Below are positions 36,322-45,725 of a stretch of 64,000 nucleotides of DNA, in pieces. The notes beneath the pieces are model-generated. The model saw nothing but the letters and a program-made list of their open reading frames with translations, did not search any database and was not told where the DNA came from. Numbering within the stretch: the stretch's first letter is position 1; each line of letters begins with the position of its first letter. The DNA is from Lysobacterales bacterium (GTDB taxonomy: Bacteria; Pseudomonadota; Gammaproteobacteria; Xanthomonadales; SZUA-38): contig JASJDM010000010.1 in assembly GCA_030065125.1 (NCBI GenBank), forward strand, positions 17,164-81,163, written 5' to 3'. The position numbers were made by a program, and so were the translations under genes.

Positions 36322-36430
36322 ACTCCCGGGTTTCCATACCGTCCGGTGTAAACGACCTGACGGGCACCGTTTTTTGAATCACACTCTGATTGAAGTTAGG
36401 TACGTAACAACCTGAAAAGCTTATTAGTTT

Positions 36431-36459
36431 TTGTTGTGCTCGCCGGGTCGTGATATGAT
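36431..36459 (+). promoter_or_regulatory. sigma-70-type promoter upstream of PP2C gene
   Basis: TTGTTG (36431-36436) is separated by 17 bases from TATGAT (36454-36459), giving a start point near 36466 and a leader of about 110 nt before the phosphatase gene at 36579. Good match in spacing and hexamers. A run of A/T lies upstream (36416-36430). Confidence 0.6.
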
Positions 36460-36578
36460 CCGATCATTCTGGGGATCACCTTCGGCGGTCTCCGGGATTC
36501 AAATCAACAAGCACGGTGTAGAATGGCACAACGCTGGCCCTCCGGGTCAGCACCATCGAAAGGGGAGATGGAGCCTGC

Positions 36579-37280
36579 ATGATCGAATTCGGGCACGGAA
36601 CGCACGTCGGATTGCGGCGGGACCACAACGAAGACACTTACTGCGCCGAGCCGCAGATGGGTCTGTGGCTGGTCGCTGACGGCATGGGCGGCCATGAGCT
36701 GGGCGAAGTCGCCAGCGCCATCGCCCGGGACACCGTTGTGCGCGAAGTCGACGCCGGAACGCCCTTGCAGGACGCTATCAGGGTCGCTGCCCAGCGCATC
36801 GTCGATCAGTCCAGGAAACGTCAGAGCGCCATGCCCATGGGCACGACCATGGTTGCCGCCACCCTGCAGGACGGGTCTTACGAAGTGGCCTGGGTGGGCG
36901 ACAGCCGGGTTTACCACTGGAACGGATCGCTCAAACAGCTCACCAGCGACCACTCCTACGTCCAGGAACTGGTTGACCAGGGCGCCATCAGCGCGGAGCA
37001 GGCCAAAACCCATCCCCATCGCAACGTGGTCACCCAGGCCCTGGGTGTGACCGAGCCCGAATCCCTCCGGGTGGATGCCGTATCGGGGTCCCTCGGTACC
37101 GGCGAAATGCTGCTGCTGTGCAGCGACGGGCTGACCGAAGAAGTGGACGACGACTACATCTCCTACGTGCTTTCCCGCGGCATGGATATCCAGGAAAGCG
37201 TGGACCACCTCATTCTGGCCGCGCTGGATCACGGCGGCTCGGACAACGTCACCGTTGTTCTGGTGAGCGAGTCAAACTAA
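36579..37280 (+). CDS. PP2C-family Ser/Thr protein phosphatase
   Basis: A 233-residue metal-dependent phosphatase. Motifs in order: GLRRDHNEDTYC (metal Asp), LWLVADGMGGHELGEVAS, PMGTTMVAATL, VAWVGDSRVYHW, LTSDHSYVQELV, LLLCSDGLTEEV and GGSDNVTVVLV. It is minimal and has no sensor domain, like Stp1/PppA. A lipoprotein gene follows at 37422 and a Ser/Thr kinase gene is on the opposite strand beyond that, so they likely form a signalling pair. No type VI secretion genes are near, so a general role is more likely. Confidence 0.93.
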   Translation: MIEFGHGTHVGLRRDHNEDTYCAEPQMGLWLVADGMGGHELGEVASAIARDTVVREVDAGTPLQDAIRVAAQRIVDQSRKRQSAMPMGTTMVAATLQDGSYEVAWVGDSRVYHWNGSLKQLTSDHSYVQELVDQGAISAEQAKTHPHRNVVTQALGVTEPESLRVDAVSGSLGTGEMLLLCSDGLTEEVDDDYISYVLSRGMDIQESVDHLILAALDHGGSDNVTVVLVSESN

Positions 37281-37421
37281 GGATCTCGATCCGGCCCGGG
37301 TCAACCGCGTCTTCCAGCTGTACGGAGACTGTGTCACTCCGTGAAATCCCCTAAGCCATCTGGCCGCGGAAAGCGCACAATAAGCTGCTCAATACGTGCA
37401 ACGTCAAAACTGGAGACCATC

Positions 37422-37826
37422 ATGAAAATCCTGATTCAACTGCTGGCCATTACGGCGCTCGCCGCTACCCTCTGGGCCTGTTCCAGCGATGAGGCCGAAA
37501 AGTCCGCCGAAAAAGCCGCCGAGGTTGTGGAAGATGTTGCCCAGGACGCCGCCAGCAAGGCCGGCGACATGGCCGATCAGGCCGCGGATATGGCGTCTGA
37601 TGCCGTGGATGCGGCCAAAGAGGCCGGCGAAGACGCCATGGACACCGCCATGCAAATGGGCAGCGATGCCGTGGACGCTGCGACGGAAATGGGCGACGAC
37701 GCGGTGCAGATGGCAAAGGAGAAGGGCGGAGAAGCGCTGGAAGCGGCCGGTGAAAAACTCAAGGAAACCGGCGAGGAACTGCAGGAAGAAGCCAAGAAGA
37801 AAGCCAAGGACGCAGGCGACAGCTAA
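37422..37826 (+). CDS. amphipathic-repeat lipoprotein
   Basis: A 134-residue predicted lipoprotein: signal ending TLWAC, with Cys20 as lipid site. The mature part is almost pure helix, Ala/Asp/Glu/Lys rich, with repeating blocks such as DMADQAADMASDAVDAAKEAGEDAMD, later MGSDAVDAATEMGDDAVQMA and EALEAAGEKLKETGEELQEEAKKK. The spacing of about 11 residues recalls LEA/apolipoprotein-like amphipathic helices. GGAG lies seven bases before the ATG. Similar proteins occur in many marine bacteria; the role is unknown. The flanking phosphatase and kinase make an envelope-signalling link conceivable. Confidence 0.75.
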   Translation: MKILIQLLAITALAATLWACSSDEAEKSAEKAAEVVEDVAQDAASKAGDMADQAADMASDAVDAAKEAGEDAMDTAMQMGSDAVDAATEMGDDAVQMAKEKGGEALEAAGEKLKETGEELQEEAKKKAKDAGDS

Positions 37827-37881
37827 GTCCGCCTCGCCTACCCTGCGGCGGCACATGGAGGTGCCGTCAATGGTCTCCCGA

Positions 37882-39666
37882 TTACGGACCCTCGGTCATC
37901 TGCTGCTGCAATTCGATCAGCTTCGGATGATCCGGCCGCGCCTGCAGCCCCCGGTCAATCATTTTGCGCGCCAGATCCAGCTTGCCGCGCTTGATATTGG
38001 TCTCGGCCGCGTTGGCCCAGAGATTGGCAATCTGGCCCAGGCGCCCTTCAGCGTGGCTGTTGCCCGGGTCAATCTCCAGCACCCTCAGGTACAGCTCCAT
38101 GGCGTTCTTGCCGGGCGGATGGCTGAACACATTGGCATCGAAATATTGATCCGCCTGCCGTACCAGGTCCGCCAACCCCGCTGCTGACGCCACTGACGGC
38201 GTATCCTGTTGAGGCTCAGCGGAGGGATCGGCAGTGTCGCCCGAGTCTGCGGCAGTGGCCAGCGGGCAACCGGCAGCTCTCGGTTCACGCAGCAGGTTGC
38301 CACCCTGCTCCCGGACCTGTTCAATCATGTAGGCAATGCCCGAGTCATCCGGAAACTCGACACACGACGCCATAGCCAGATCGTAAGCCGCCTGCAGCTC
38401 ACCCTTTGCGAACTCCACCGCGATGGCTTCCTCCAGGCGGTTGGACAGTTCCCGCAGGGCCAGGCGCGCCGCGTCGTTGTCAGGATCCTCGGCCAGCACC
38501 GACTTGTACAGCTCCAGTGCATTGTCTCCCGGAGGCGCAATCAGACGGCCCTGTTCCACCAGCGCGGCGGCGTCATTCATCCACTGATCGATCGGGCTTT
38601 CTTCCTCGGGGGGATCCTGGGGCCGTTCGCCAGGCCCAGGCTGCACCAGGGTGCCCCCGGGTCCTGACGGTTCGGGTTCTTCGTTGTCGTCCGTGGTGCC
38701 TGTTCCCATGTACATAACAACCCCGACAACCACTGCCAGCAGTGCCGTTCCGCCAACTGCAAATGGCATGATGGAGCGGCCCGCGCGCTCCTGGGTGGGC
38801 TGGTCGGCCTGACTGCTGCCGGTGGCCGCCTCCGCACGTTCAATCCGGCGACGGGTGGTCTGCCTTGCCGGACTGACCTGCCCCGTAGTGGCCTCCAGAT
38901 CGTCCAGGAATTCATCCGCCTGGGCGTACCGATGCTCCCGGTCTTTTTCCATCAGCTTTTCGATCAGCTGCTGGTAGACCTGGAACTCCGAAGGCAGCTG
39001 CGGCAGGGGATCGTTGATCTGCATCAGCGCCACGGAGAACGGATCCTCGGCGTCGAACGGCGGCTTACCGGTCAGCATCTCGTAGAACACCACACCCAGA
39101 CTGTAGAGGTCGGTCCGGTGATCGACCTTCTCACCTTTTGCCTGCTCCGGGCTCATGTAGTGAGGCGTGCCTATGGCAGTCCCCAGCTTGGTCGCTCCCG
39201 TGTTTGAATCCACCGCCTTGGCGATTCCGAAATCGCCCAGTACACAATCGCCGTTGGCGCGGAACAGGAGATTGCCGGGTTTGACATCGCGGTGGACAAA
39301 CCCCTTGGAGTGGGCGTACTGCAGCCCCTGGGCCACGTCGCTGATGATGTGGACGATGTCCTCGGTGGTCATCCCCTCAGCCATCCTGTCCCGCACCGTG
39401 CCGCCGGGAAGGAATTCGCTGGCCATGTAATAGTGGTTGTCGTGGACGCCGATGTCATACACGGTCAGAAGGTTGAGGTGGTTCAGCTGGGCCGCGATGC
39501 GTCCTTCCTTGAGGAAGCGCTTGCAGTAGGTCTCATCCACTGCCAGGCCAGGCGTCATCACCTTCAGCGCCACCTGGCGATGCAGATTCTGCTGCACGGC
39601 CAGGTACACCGTGGCCATACCGCCCGAACCCAGCTCTTTCTCGATCTCGTAACCGGGAATTTCCAC
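37882..39666 (-). CDS. membrane-bound Ser/Thr protein kinase (PknB-like) with C-terminal TPR region
   Basis: A 594-residue eukaryotic-like kinase. Glycine loop GSGGMATVY, lysine K35 (VALKVM), catalytic loop HRD125-127 (VHRDVKPGNLL), DFG145-147, and activation segment with GTPHYMSPEQAKGEK are intact, so it should be active. A juxtamembrane region (about 260-298) leads to one transmembrane helix (299-321). The outer part has an acidic linker and about five TPR-like helical pairs. The start is GTG at 39666 with GAGGGA upstream. It faces the PP2C phosphatase across a lipoprotein gene. Substrates are unknown. Confidence 0.92.
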   Translation of the reverse strand: MEIPGYEIEKELGSGGMATVYLAVQQNLHRQVALKVMTPGLAVDETYCKRFLKEGRIAAQLNHLNLLTVYDIGVHDNHYYMASEFLPGGTVRDRMAEGMTTEDIVHIISDVAQGLQYAHSKGFVHRDVKPGNLLFRANGDCVLGDFGIAKAVDSNTGATKLGTAIGTPHYMSPEQAKGEKVDHRTDLYSLGVVFYEMLTGKPPFDAEDPFSVALMQINDPLPQLPSEFQVYQQLIEKLMEKDREHRYAQADEFLDDLEATTGQVSPARQTTRRRIERAEAATGSSQADQPTQERAGRSIMPFAVGGTALLAVVVGVVMYMGTGTTDDNEEPEPSGPGGTLVQPGPGERPQDPPEEESPIDQWMNDAAALVEQGRLIAPPGDNALELYKSVLAEDPDNDAARLALRELSNRLEEAIAVEFAKGELQAAYDLAMASCVEFPDDSGIAYMIEQVREQGGNLLREPRAAGCPLATAADSGDTADPSAEPQQDTPSVASAAGLADLVRQADQYFDANVFSHPPGKNAMELYLRVLEIDPGNSHAEGRLGQIANLWANAAETNIKRGKLDLARKMIDRGLQARPDHPKLIELQQQMTEGP

Positions 39667-39782
39667 TCAATCCCTCTTCGTTGACACGTTGAAGCCGCGA
39701 CCAATGGCCGCGGCCCCTATCATACATCGAATTGTCCCGGGCTCCCGGCGCGGCAGCACCGGGACCGACCGGCCTGCGCCTG

Positions 39783-41093
39783 TCAGGGCGCTGACATCTT
39801 CAGCCGATTCAGCGCCTCGACAAACCGACTCTGCCGGTAGCCGTCCTCGTCCTTGGTGGCCTCGAACAACCCCTCGGCCCGGGAACGCATGCCCTCGGCC
39901 TCATCAGCGCTCAGGACGCCGTTGTTTTCAAAAGCCAGGATCACCGCGTCTACTGCCATGGACGCCTGCTCAGCGGCAGCGTAATCCCGGTATTGACCCC
40001 GCTCGCCGTCGGCAAGAATGCTGGCCATGATCTTTTCCAGCATGCCCCGGTCAAACTCGGCGGCATTGGCGCGTGCAATAGCGCTTTGCAGCGTCGCCAT
40101 AACCGCCCGCGCGGCCTGCACCGTCTCATTGCGCCCGCGGGTTGTCGAAACGTGCAGGTCACGAACCTGCCCCGCCAGCTTCTCGCCGGCGGCGCCATCG
40201 ATTGCAGCGAGCACGTGACGGAACATCAGCAGGCTGGCGTCATTGTATCGAACCACGCCCGGGCCCAGACCAGTGCCGCGACGGGGAACCCACTGGTTGC
40301 CAAACATGGATCGGTGGCAGGCATGGCAATCGAATAACACCAGTTCCGGAAAAATTCCGTCCCAGCCGGCGCTGTCGTCCAGCAGTGTTTCCAGCTGGGT
40401 GCTGGCGGATACGCCCTGGCCCACAGCCCAGTCCCGGGCACCGTTGGGTTCTCCCTTGCGCTGAACGTAATCCTCGTCCACTTCGAAATGCGGGTACAGC
40501 CAGGTGAAGGTGTCCAGTTCAAACGACAGCCGCGGATGGCCGGCACCCATGATGCGGTGGGTGATCATCTGGTTTTTGTTGCCCAGGTGGCAGGACAGAC
40601 ACAGTTCGGCCCGGCGCGCTGGATCCTCGGTGGCGTACAGGCCGGCCGCCAGGTTGTCGGCGTGGCTGGCCTGGCCCGACGCATGGGACGACAGGTAGCG
40701 TTCCGATCCGCCGTGGCAGGCTTCGCAGCCCACCCCGTCGGCCATGTCAAATTTTTCGCCACGGGCGCTGGCGGGAACGTTGTCGCCATGGCAGTCCAGG
40801 CACATATCGGCTTCGTGGGCACTTTTCAGACCCAGGTTGCGGGCGATGCGCTTAGACTGGTCATTCAGCAGGATCTGGTAAGCCTCGGCGTGAGGGTCCT
40901 GGCTTTGCCACAGGGCGAACTCGTTTTGCATGACGTTTGAGTCAGCGAATGCTGAAGTGGAACCGTGGCAGGTGCTGCTGGCGCAGCTGGCCACACCCAG
41001 GTGTTTGTCCTTCCCTTCGATAGGCAGTGCGGTTTGCGCCTGCACCAGTCCCGAAACGAAAAAAACCCCGAAAACAACGTCGAGTCGTCTCAT
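39783..41093 (-). CDS. periplasmic pentaheme cytochrome c (cytochrome c554-like)
   Basis: A 436-residue exported multiheme protein. The signal peptide ends LVQAQ (about residue 20). Heme motifs: C37-x4-C42-H43 (CASSTCH), C98LDCH, C123EACH, C165LSCH and C256HACH, so five attachment sites, one with an enlarged CX4CH spacing. Many free histidines (HAEAY, GHPRL, HACHRS) can serve as sixth ligands. The C-terminal 130 residues are alpha-helical and heme-free. It resembles the cytochrome c554/multiheme family. The start at 41093 gives AGGGG at seven bases. Electron donor and acceptor are unknown. Confidence 0.87.
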   Translation of the reverse strand: MRRLDVVFGVFFVSGLVQAQTALPIEGKDKHLGVASCASSTCHGSTSAFADSNVMQNEFALWQSQDPHAEAYQILLNDQSKRIARNLGLKSAHEADMCLDCHGDNVPASARGEKFDMADGVGCEACHGGSERYLSSHASGQASHADNLAAGLYATEDPARRAELCLSCHLGNKNQMITHRIMGAGHPRLSFELDTFTWLYPHFEVDEDYVQRKGEPNGARDWAVGQGVSASTQLETLLDDSAGWDGIFPELVLFDCHACHRSMFGNQWVPRRGTGLGPGVVRYNDASLLMFRHVLAAIDGAAGEKLAGQVRDLHVSTTRGRNETVQAARAVMATLQSAIARANAAEFDRGMLEKIMASILADGERGQYRDYAAAEQASMAVDAVILAFENNGVLSADEAEGMRSRAEGLFEATKDEDGYRQSRFVEALNRLKMSAP

Positions 41094-41099
41094 ACCCAT

Positions 41100-41417
41100 T
41101 CCCCTTTCACGCCATCAGGGCGCTTAGCCCCTGCGTCCCCCTGCCCAGGGCAACGCTATCAGTTCATTAGTATGCCACAATCCGGCAATCTGTCTTCTGC
41201 CGACGCGGCGCCTTGATCCACGCTGAAACGGGCGTGTCCGGTCAGGACTCCCACGAGCAATCCAGCTGCCCCCGCACTGCCGGTTTTGGGGCAGAGCGTC
41301 GTCTTTTCCCGCTGCAGTATTTGCACCATTTAGGGTAAACTGCGCGGCTCAATGGCCGATCATAAAGGGGACGCGGCAGGGGCGCTGCCGTAGTGACCAT
41401 CACAGGGGCAAACCAAA
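41100..41417. other. intergenic region between cytochrome and nhaD, no clear gene
   Basis: The region lies upstream of two divergent genes. It is GC-rich except for an A/T patch near 41320-41345 (GCACCATTTAGGGTAAACT), where a promoter for nhaD could lie, but I found no convincing -35/-10 pair. No RNA gene was recognised. Confidence 0.4.
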
Positions 41418-42845
41418 GTGCAAAAATCCATTCATTTCCTACTGGCTGCGGCGACACTGATGCTGCCATCGGTTTCCATGGCGGCGGGTGCCGGCGAGCT
41501 GTCGCTGGTCAACCACTGGGTCGGATATGCGGCCATCGCGGCGTTTGTGCTGGCTTACAGCCTGGTAATCGCTGAAGAATTCACCCATCTGCGCAAATCG
41601 AAACCCGTCATGCTGGGCGCCGGCGTCATCTGGGTCATCATCGCCATTGAATACACCCAGAACGGCCTGCCCACCGCTGCCGAACATGCCATCGAAGTCT
41701 TCCTGGTGGAATTTGGCGAACTGTTCCTGTTCCTGCTGGCGGCGATGACCTACGTCAACGCGATGAGTGAGCGAAATATCTTCGAAGCCCTGCGGTCCTG
41801 GCTGGTCAGTCGCGGGTTTTCGTTCCGCAAGCTGTTCTGGATTACCGGTATCCTGAGCTTTTTCCTGTCGCCCATCATCGACAACCTGACCACGGCCCTG
41901 GTGATGTGTGCGGTGGTGATGGCGGTTGGCAAGGGTAATCTCAGGTTTGTCTCCATCGGCTGCGTCAACATCGTGGTGGCCGCCAACGCCGGCGGTGCTT
42001 TCAGCCCGTTCGGAGACATCACCACGCTGATGGTCTGGCAGGCGGGCATCGTGGATTTCTGGAGCTTCTTCATCCTGTTCATCCCATCGGCCGTCAACTA
42101 CGTTGTGCCCGCCGCGATGATGCACTTTGCGGTACCCGACGAAACACCGGAAGTCTCGGGCGGCGCCATCGCCATGAAGCGCGGCGCCAAGCGCATCATG
42201 TTCCTGTTCGTGTGCACCATTGCGACCGCAGTCAGCTTTCACAATTTCCTGCACCTGCCGCCGTTCCTGGGCATGATGACGGGCCTGGCTTACCTCAAGT
42301 TCTTCGGCTACTACCTGAAGAAAACCCATATTGTCACGGTCAACGACAGCGCCAACTACGGCCAGGCGGGTGACGTAGCGGCCTTTGACAGCTTCCGCCA
42401 CGTGGCCCGTGCGGAGTGGGACACCCTGCTGTTTTTCTTTGGCGTGATCATGTGCGTCGGCGGGCTGGGCTTCATCGGCTACCTCGAGCTGGCGTCCCAG
42501 TTCATGTACGTGGACCTGGGCGCCACCTGGGCCAACGTCCTGGTGGGGATACTCTCCGCCATCGTGGACAACATTCCGGTCATGGTGGCGGTGCTGCAGA
42601 TGGGTCCGTCCATGGACATGGGGCAATGGCTGCTGGTGACGCTGACGGCGGGCGTGGGCGGCAGCATGCTGTCCATCGGTTCAGCCGCCGGCGTGGCCCT
42701 GATGGGCCAGGCCCGGGGTGCTTATACCTTCTTTGGTCACCTCAAGTGGACCCCGGCTATTGCCGTGGGTTACGCGGTCAGCATCGTGGTTCACCTCTGG
42801 CTGAACGCATCGCTGTTCGACGGCGTACCCCTGGCCACGGGTTAA
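41418..42845 (+). CDS. nhaD: Na+/H+ antiporter NhaD
   Basis: A 475-residue inner-membrane antiporter that expels Na+ (or Li+) in exchange for H+. A signal-like first helix is followed by about 12 membrane segments. Conserved NhaD blocks include SPIIDNLTTALVMCAVV, AANAGGAFSPFGDITTLMVWQ and VDNIPVMVAVLQM, the latter two with the polar residues expected for cation transport. The GTG at 41418 is the most likely start. It supports a saline or alkaline habitat. Its stop codon overlaps that of dnaQ on the other strand (TTAA at 42842-42845). Confidence 0.94.
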   Translation: MQKSIHFLLAAATLMLPSVSMAAGAGELSLVNHWVGYAAIAAFVLAYSLVIAEEFTHLRKSKPVMLGAGVIWVIIAIEYTQNGLPTAAEHAIEVFLVEFGELFLFLLAAMTYVNAMSERNIFEALRSWLVSRGFSFRKLFWITGILSFFLSPIIDNLTTALVMCAVVMAVGKGNLRFVSIGCVNIVVAANAGGAFSPFGDITTLMVWQAGIVDFWSFFILFIPSAVNYVVPAAMMHFAVPDETPEVSGGAIAMKRGAKRIMFLFVCTIATAVSFHNFLHLPPFLGMMTGLAYLKFFGYYLKKTHIVTVNDSANYGQAGDVAAFDSFRHVARAEWDTLLFFFGVIMCVGGLGFIGYLELASQFMYVDLGATWANVLVGILSAIVDNIPVMVAVLQMGPSMDMGQWLLVTLTAGVGGSMLSIGSAAGVALMGQARGAYTFFGHLKWTPAIAVGYAVSIVVHLWLNASLFDGVPLATG

Positions 42846-43558
42846 GCCTCGACCGGTTCCTCCATGGCGAGCCACCGGCAGCCGTCGGTGGCGGTGTTTT
42901 CGAGTTCCTGCAGACGGGCCTGATGGTCCGCCAGCTCCTGCCCGGCGGTCTGCCTGACCCGTATCGGCGGACGTTCCCGCGGCGCCTCGCTGTCCGCCTG
43001 CTCTTCCACTCTTGAGGCAATCTTCAGGCTCAGGGCCGTCTGGCCCCCGGTCATGGCCAGGTAAACCTCAGCCAGGATCTGGGCATCCAGCAGTGCCCCG
43101 TGCAGGGTTCGGCGGGTATTGTCCACGTCGTAGCGTTTGCACAGCGCGTCCAGGGAGTTGCGCATTCCCGGGTGCATCTGCCGGGCAAGCTCCAGGCTGT
43201 CCAGGCAGGTGCAGTAGTCAGCCATGCGGCCGTAACCGCCGGGCAGCAGCGCCAGCTCATGATCCAGGAAGCCCAGGTCGAACGGCGCATTGTGAATCAC
43301 CAGTTCGGAATCCCGCACAAAGTCGATCAGCTCGTCCACCACTTCGACGAACCGGGGCTTGTCCTTGAGAAAATCGTTGCTCAGGCCGTGCACCTCCAGT
43401 GCACCCTGCTCAACCTGGCGCTGGGGATTCAGGTAGCAGTGAAGCTGCCGCCCGGTGGGCCGCCGGTCATTCAGCTCAATGGCGCCAATCTCGATGATTC
43501 GATGTCCTTCTGACGGTTCCAGCCCGGTGGTCTCGGTATCCAGAACAACCTGTCTCAT
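42842..43558 (-). CDS. dnaQ: DNA polymerase III epsilon subunit (3'-5' exonuclease)
   Basis: A 238-residue proofreading exonuclease. DEDD motifs: [25 protein letters not shown] (residues 6-29, Asp/Glu of motif I), [14 protein letters not shown] (motif II) and [20 protein letters not shown] (motif III). The C-terminal part is the polymerase-binding tail. It overlaps rnhA by ATGA, the common rnhA-dnaQ arrangement. A likely operon with the methyltransferase upstream. Ends in a four-base overlap with nhaD. Confidence 0.96.
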   Translation of the reverse strand: MRQVVLDTETTGLEPSEGHRIIEIGAIELNDRRPTGRQLHCYLNPQRQVEQGALEVHGLSNDFLKDKPRFVEVVDELIDFVRDSELVIHNAPFDLGFLDHELALLPGGYGRMADYCTCLDSLELARQMHPGMRNSLDALCKRYDVDNTRRTLHGALLDAQILAEVYLAMTGGQTALSLKIASRVEEQADSEAPRERPPIRVRQTAGQELADHQARLQELENTATDGCRWLAMEEPVEA

Positions 43559-43983
43559 GAGGGTATAGCGCTCCTGGCCAGTTCATCGGCGATGTCGTTT
43601 TCGGGATGTCCGCTGTGGCCCTTGACCCAGTGCCAGCGGACTTTATGCCGGGACACCGCGCGGTCGAGTTTTTCCCACAGGTCCTGGTTCTTGACCGGCT
43701 TCTTGGCGGCGGTTCGCCAGCCGTTGGCTTTCCAGTTCTTGATCCACTGGGTAATACCCTGTTGGACGTAGGTGGAATCGGTGTATAGATCCACCTCACA
43801 GGACCGCTTCAGCGCGTTAAGGGCTTCAATGACGGCCCGCAATTCCATCCGGTTGTTGGTGGTGTCCTTCTCACCGCCGGAAAGAGATTTTTCCCGACGT
43901 CCGGCGCGCAGCAGAGCGCCCCATCCGCCCGGCCCCGGGTTACCGCTGCAGGCGCCATCGGTATAAATGCTGACTTTGGCCAT
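43555..43983 (-). CDS. rnhA: ribonuclease HI
   Basis: A 142-residue RNase H that removes RNA from RNA-DNA hybrids in replication and repair. Active-site motifs: [20 protein letters not shown] (first Asp), [13 protein letters not shown] (Glu), [12 protein letters not shown] (second Asp) and [18 protein letters not shown] (His and last Asp). Full-length. It overlaps dnaQ by four bases, and the methyltransferase is six bases upstream. Confidence 0.96.
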   Translation of the reverse strand: MAKVSIYTDGACSGNPGPGGWGALLRAGRREKSLSGGEKDTTNNRMELRAVIEALNALKRSCEVDLYTDSTYVQQGITQWIKNWKANGWRTAAKKPVKNQDLWEKLDRAVSRHKVRWHWVKGHSGHPENDIADELARSAIPS

Positions 43984-43988
43984 ACCGG

Positions 43989-44708
43989 TCAGGACCGATC
44001 GCTGGAACTGCGCCTTTCGGCGAAAGTACTGGTCGGGCTGACCTGTCGACCATTCAATCGGGTCAGGCCAAGCCGGCGCAGGTGGACGATTCTGGCGGGC
44101 CGGCTGGACTTGCGGGCCACCAGCAGGTAGCTGTGGCCCATGTGCCCAAGCCAGGTCATACCGGTCCAGCGCCGGCTGAGCTTGGTCAGATACCGCGTGG
44201 TCCTCCCGCCGTCGGGACCGATGGGCCGTACCAGCAGGGTCTTCAGGTCGAACGCCTTGAACCGCTCCACCAGCTTGCGGGGTCCCACGGGATTGAGACC
44301 GCAGGCCCGTGCCGCATCACCGCGGCGCCAGGGATTAAAGCCGACAATGACGGCAATGCCCTCCGGTTGAAGTACCCGGTGCAGCTCAGACAAAACATCG
44401 TAGCTGGAGCCGTGCAGTTCGTGCACGTGATGCATCACCACCAGCGCCAGGCCTTCGTTGATGACGGGCAGGTCGAACAGGTGACCCAGCCAGGGGCCGC
44501 GGGCGGTACCACTGGGCGCCACGGTAAGCCGGTGGCGACTGATGGTCTGTGCGGTGGCCAGCAGCGGGGGCGTTTCTTCCCAGGCGTTCAACTCCAGCGC
44601 ATGGTAGCCAAACACGTTGGCGGCGACGGAGTGGATCTCGCGCACCTCGGCCGTGAGCAGCGCCGGGTCTGGAAAGGTCGAAGTCTGTCCGTCGACTTGG
44701 GGTCTCAC
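43989..44708 (-). CDS. SAM-dependent methyltransferase (YafS-like)
   Basis: A 239-residue Rossmann-fold methyltransferase. The core is degenerate at motif I but retains [30 protein letters not shown] and [10 protein letters not shown]. In many gammaproteobacteria a YafS-type methyltransferase precedes rnhA-dnaQ, as here. The start is GTG at 44708. Function of YafS is not established. Confidence 0.8.
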   Translation of the reverse strand: MRPQVDGQTSTFPDPALLTAEVREIHSVAANVFGYHALELNAWEETPPLLATAQTISRHRLTVAPSGTARGPWLGHLFDLPVINEGLALVVMHHVHELHGSSYDVLSELHRVLQPEGIAVIVGFNPWRRGDAARACGLNPVGPRKLVERFKAFDLKTLLVRPIGPDGGRTTRYLTKLSRRWTGMTWLGHMGHSYLLVARKSSRPARIVHLRRLGLTRLNGRQVSPTSTFAERRSSSDRS

Positions 44709-44892
44709 GGGCTTGTGTCTTCCGTGGCTGGTACTGGTCGATTGTAGTGGGATTGACCGTGCTTTTCATCCACCGGAACATCCAGTATTCTCGGGCGCGT
44801 CGAGAACCCGGCCGTCGGGTTCATTGTTCAATCAGAGCCGCCCGGGCCGGCAGGTATGCCCCGCCTTCAGAGGTTCATCAACGGATAAACAC

Positions 44893-45687
44893 ATGGGATT
44901 CCTGCAGGGAAAAAAAGCACTGATCGTAGGCGTTGCCAGCCCTCGCTCCATTGCCTGGGGCATCGCCGAGGCCATGCATCGACAAGGTGCCGAACTGGCA
45001 TTTACCTACCAGACCGAAAAGCTCAAGTCCCGGGTGGACAAGATCGCCGACCAGTGCGGCTCCAGCATCGTGCTGCCGCTGGACGTGGCCAGCGACGACC
45101 AGATCGATGCCGTGTTCGACAACCTCGGGAACAGCTGGGGTGCGCTGGACATTGTGGTCCATGCCGTGGGTTTTGCCCCCCGGGAGCAATTGGAAGGGAC
45201 TTTCGCCGACGCGGTGACCCGGGAAGGCTTCCAGATCGCCCACGATATCAGTGCCTACAGTTTCGCGGCGCTGGCCAAAGGCGCCCGACCGCTGATGGCG
45301 AATCGTAACGGTGCACTGCTGACACTGAGCTACCTGGGTGCATTGCGTGCCCTGCCCCACTACAACGTCATGGGACTGGCCAAGGCCAGCCTGGAGGCCT
45401 GCGTGCGCTACCTGGCCCAGAGCCTGGGGCCGGAGGGCATTCGCGTCAACGGCATCTCGGCGGGTCCCATCAAGACCCTGGCGGCTGCCGGCATCTCCAA
45501 CTTCCGGTCGATACTGGACCAGGTCTCCCGGCAGACCCCCCTGAGGCGCACCATCACGGCGGAAGAAGTGGGAAACGTGGCCGCGTTTCTCTGTTCTGAC
45601 CTGGCCTCGGGTGTCACCGGCGAAATCACCTACGTGGACGCCGGCTACAACATCCTCGGCATGGCAGGCATGGAAGGACAGGATTAG
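44893..45687 (+). CDS. fabI: enoyl-[acyl-carrier-protein] reductase (NADH)
   Basis: A 264-residue short-chain-dehydrogenase fold enzyme for the last step of fatty-acid elongation. The FabI signatures are [37 protein letters not shown], and the catalytic Tyr157-x6-Lys164 pair in [13 protein letters not shown], plus GPIKTLAA. The upstream Tyr147 matches the E. coli active site as well. ATG at 44893 fits the family N-terminus (MGFLQGKK). No other fab genes are adjacent. Confidence 0.96.
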   Translation: MGFLQGKKALIVGVASPRSIAWGIAEAMHRQGAELAFTYQTEKLKSRVDKIADQCGSSIVLPLDVASDDQIDAVFDNLGNSWGALDIVVHAVGFAPREQLEGTFADAVTREGFQIAHDISAYSFAALAKGARPLMANRNGALLTLSYLGALRALPHYNVMGLAKASLEACVRYLAQSLGPEGIRVNGISAGPIKTLAAAGISNFRSILDQVSRQTPLRRTITAEEVGNVAAFLCSDLASGVTGEITYVDAGYNILGMAGMEGQD

Positions 45688-45725
45688 GACTGGGACCAGG
45701 CCGACCGCCGGCCGGCCAGGTCCAG

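Noticed and set aside
36579..39666. PppA/PpkA-type type VI secretion regulation
   Set aside because: No tss or VgrG/Hcp genes are in the window, and the phosphatase and kinase lack the usual PpkA features.
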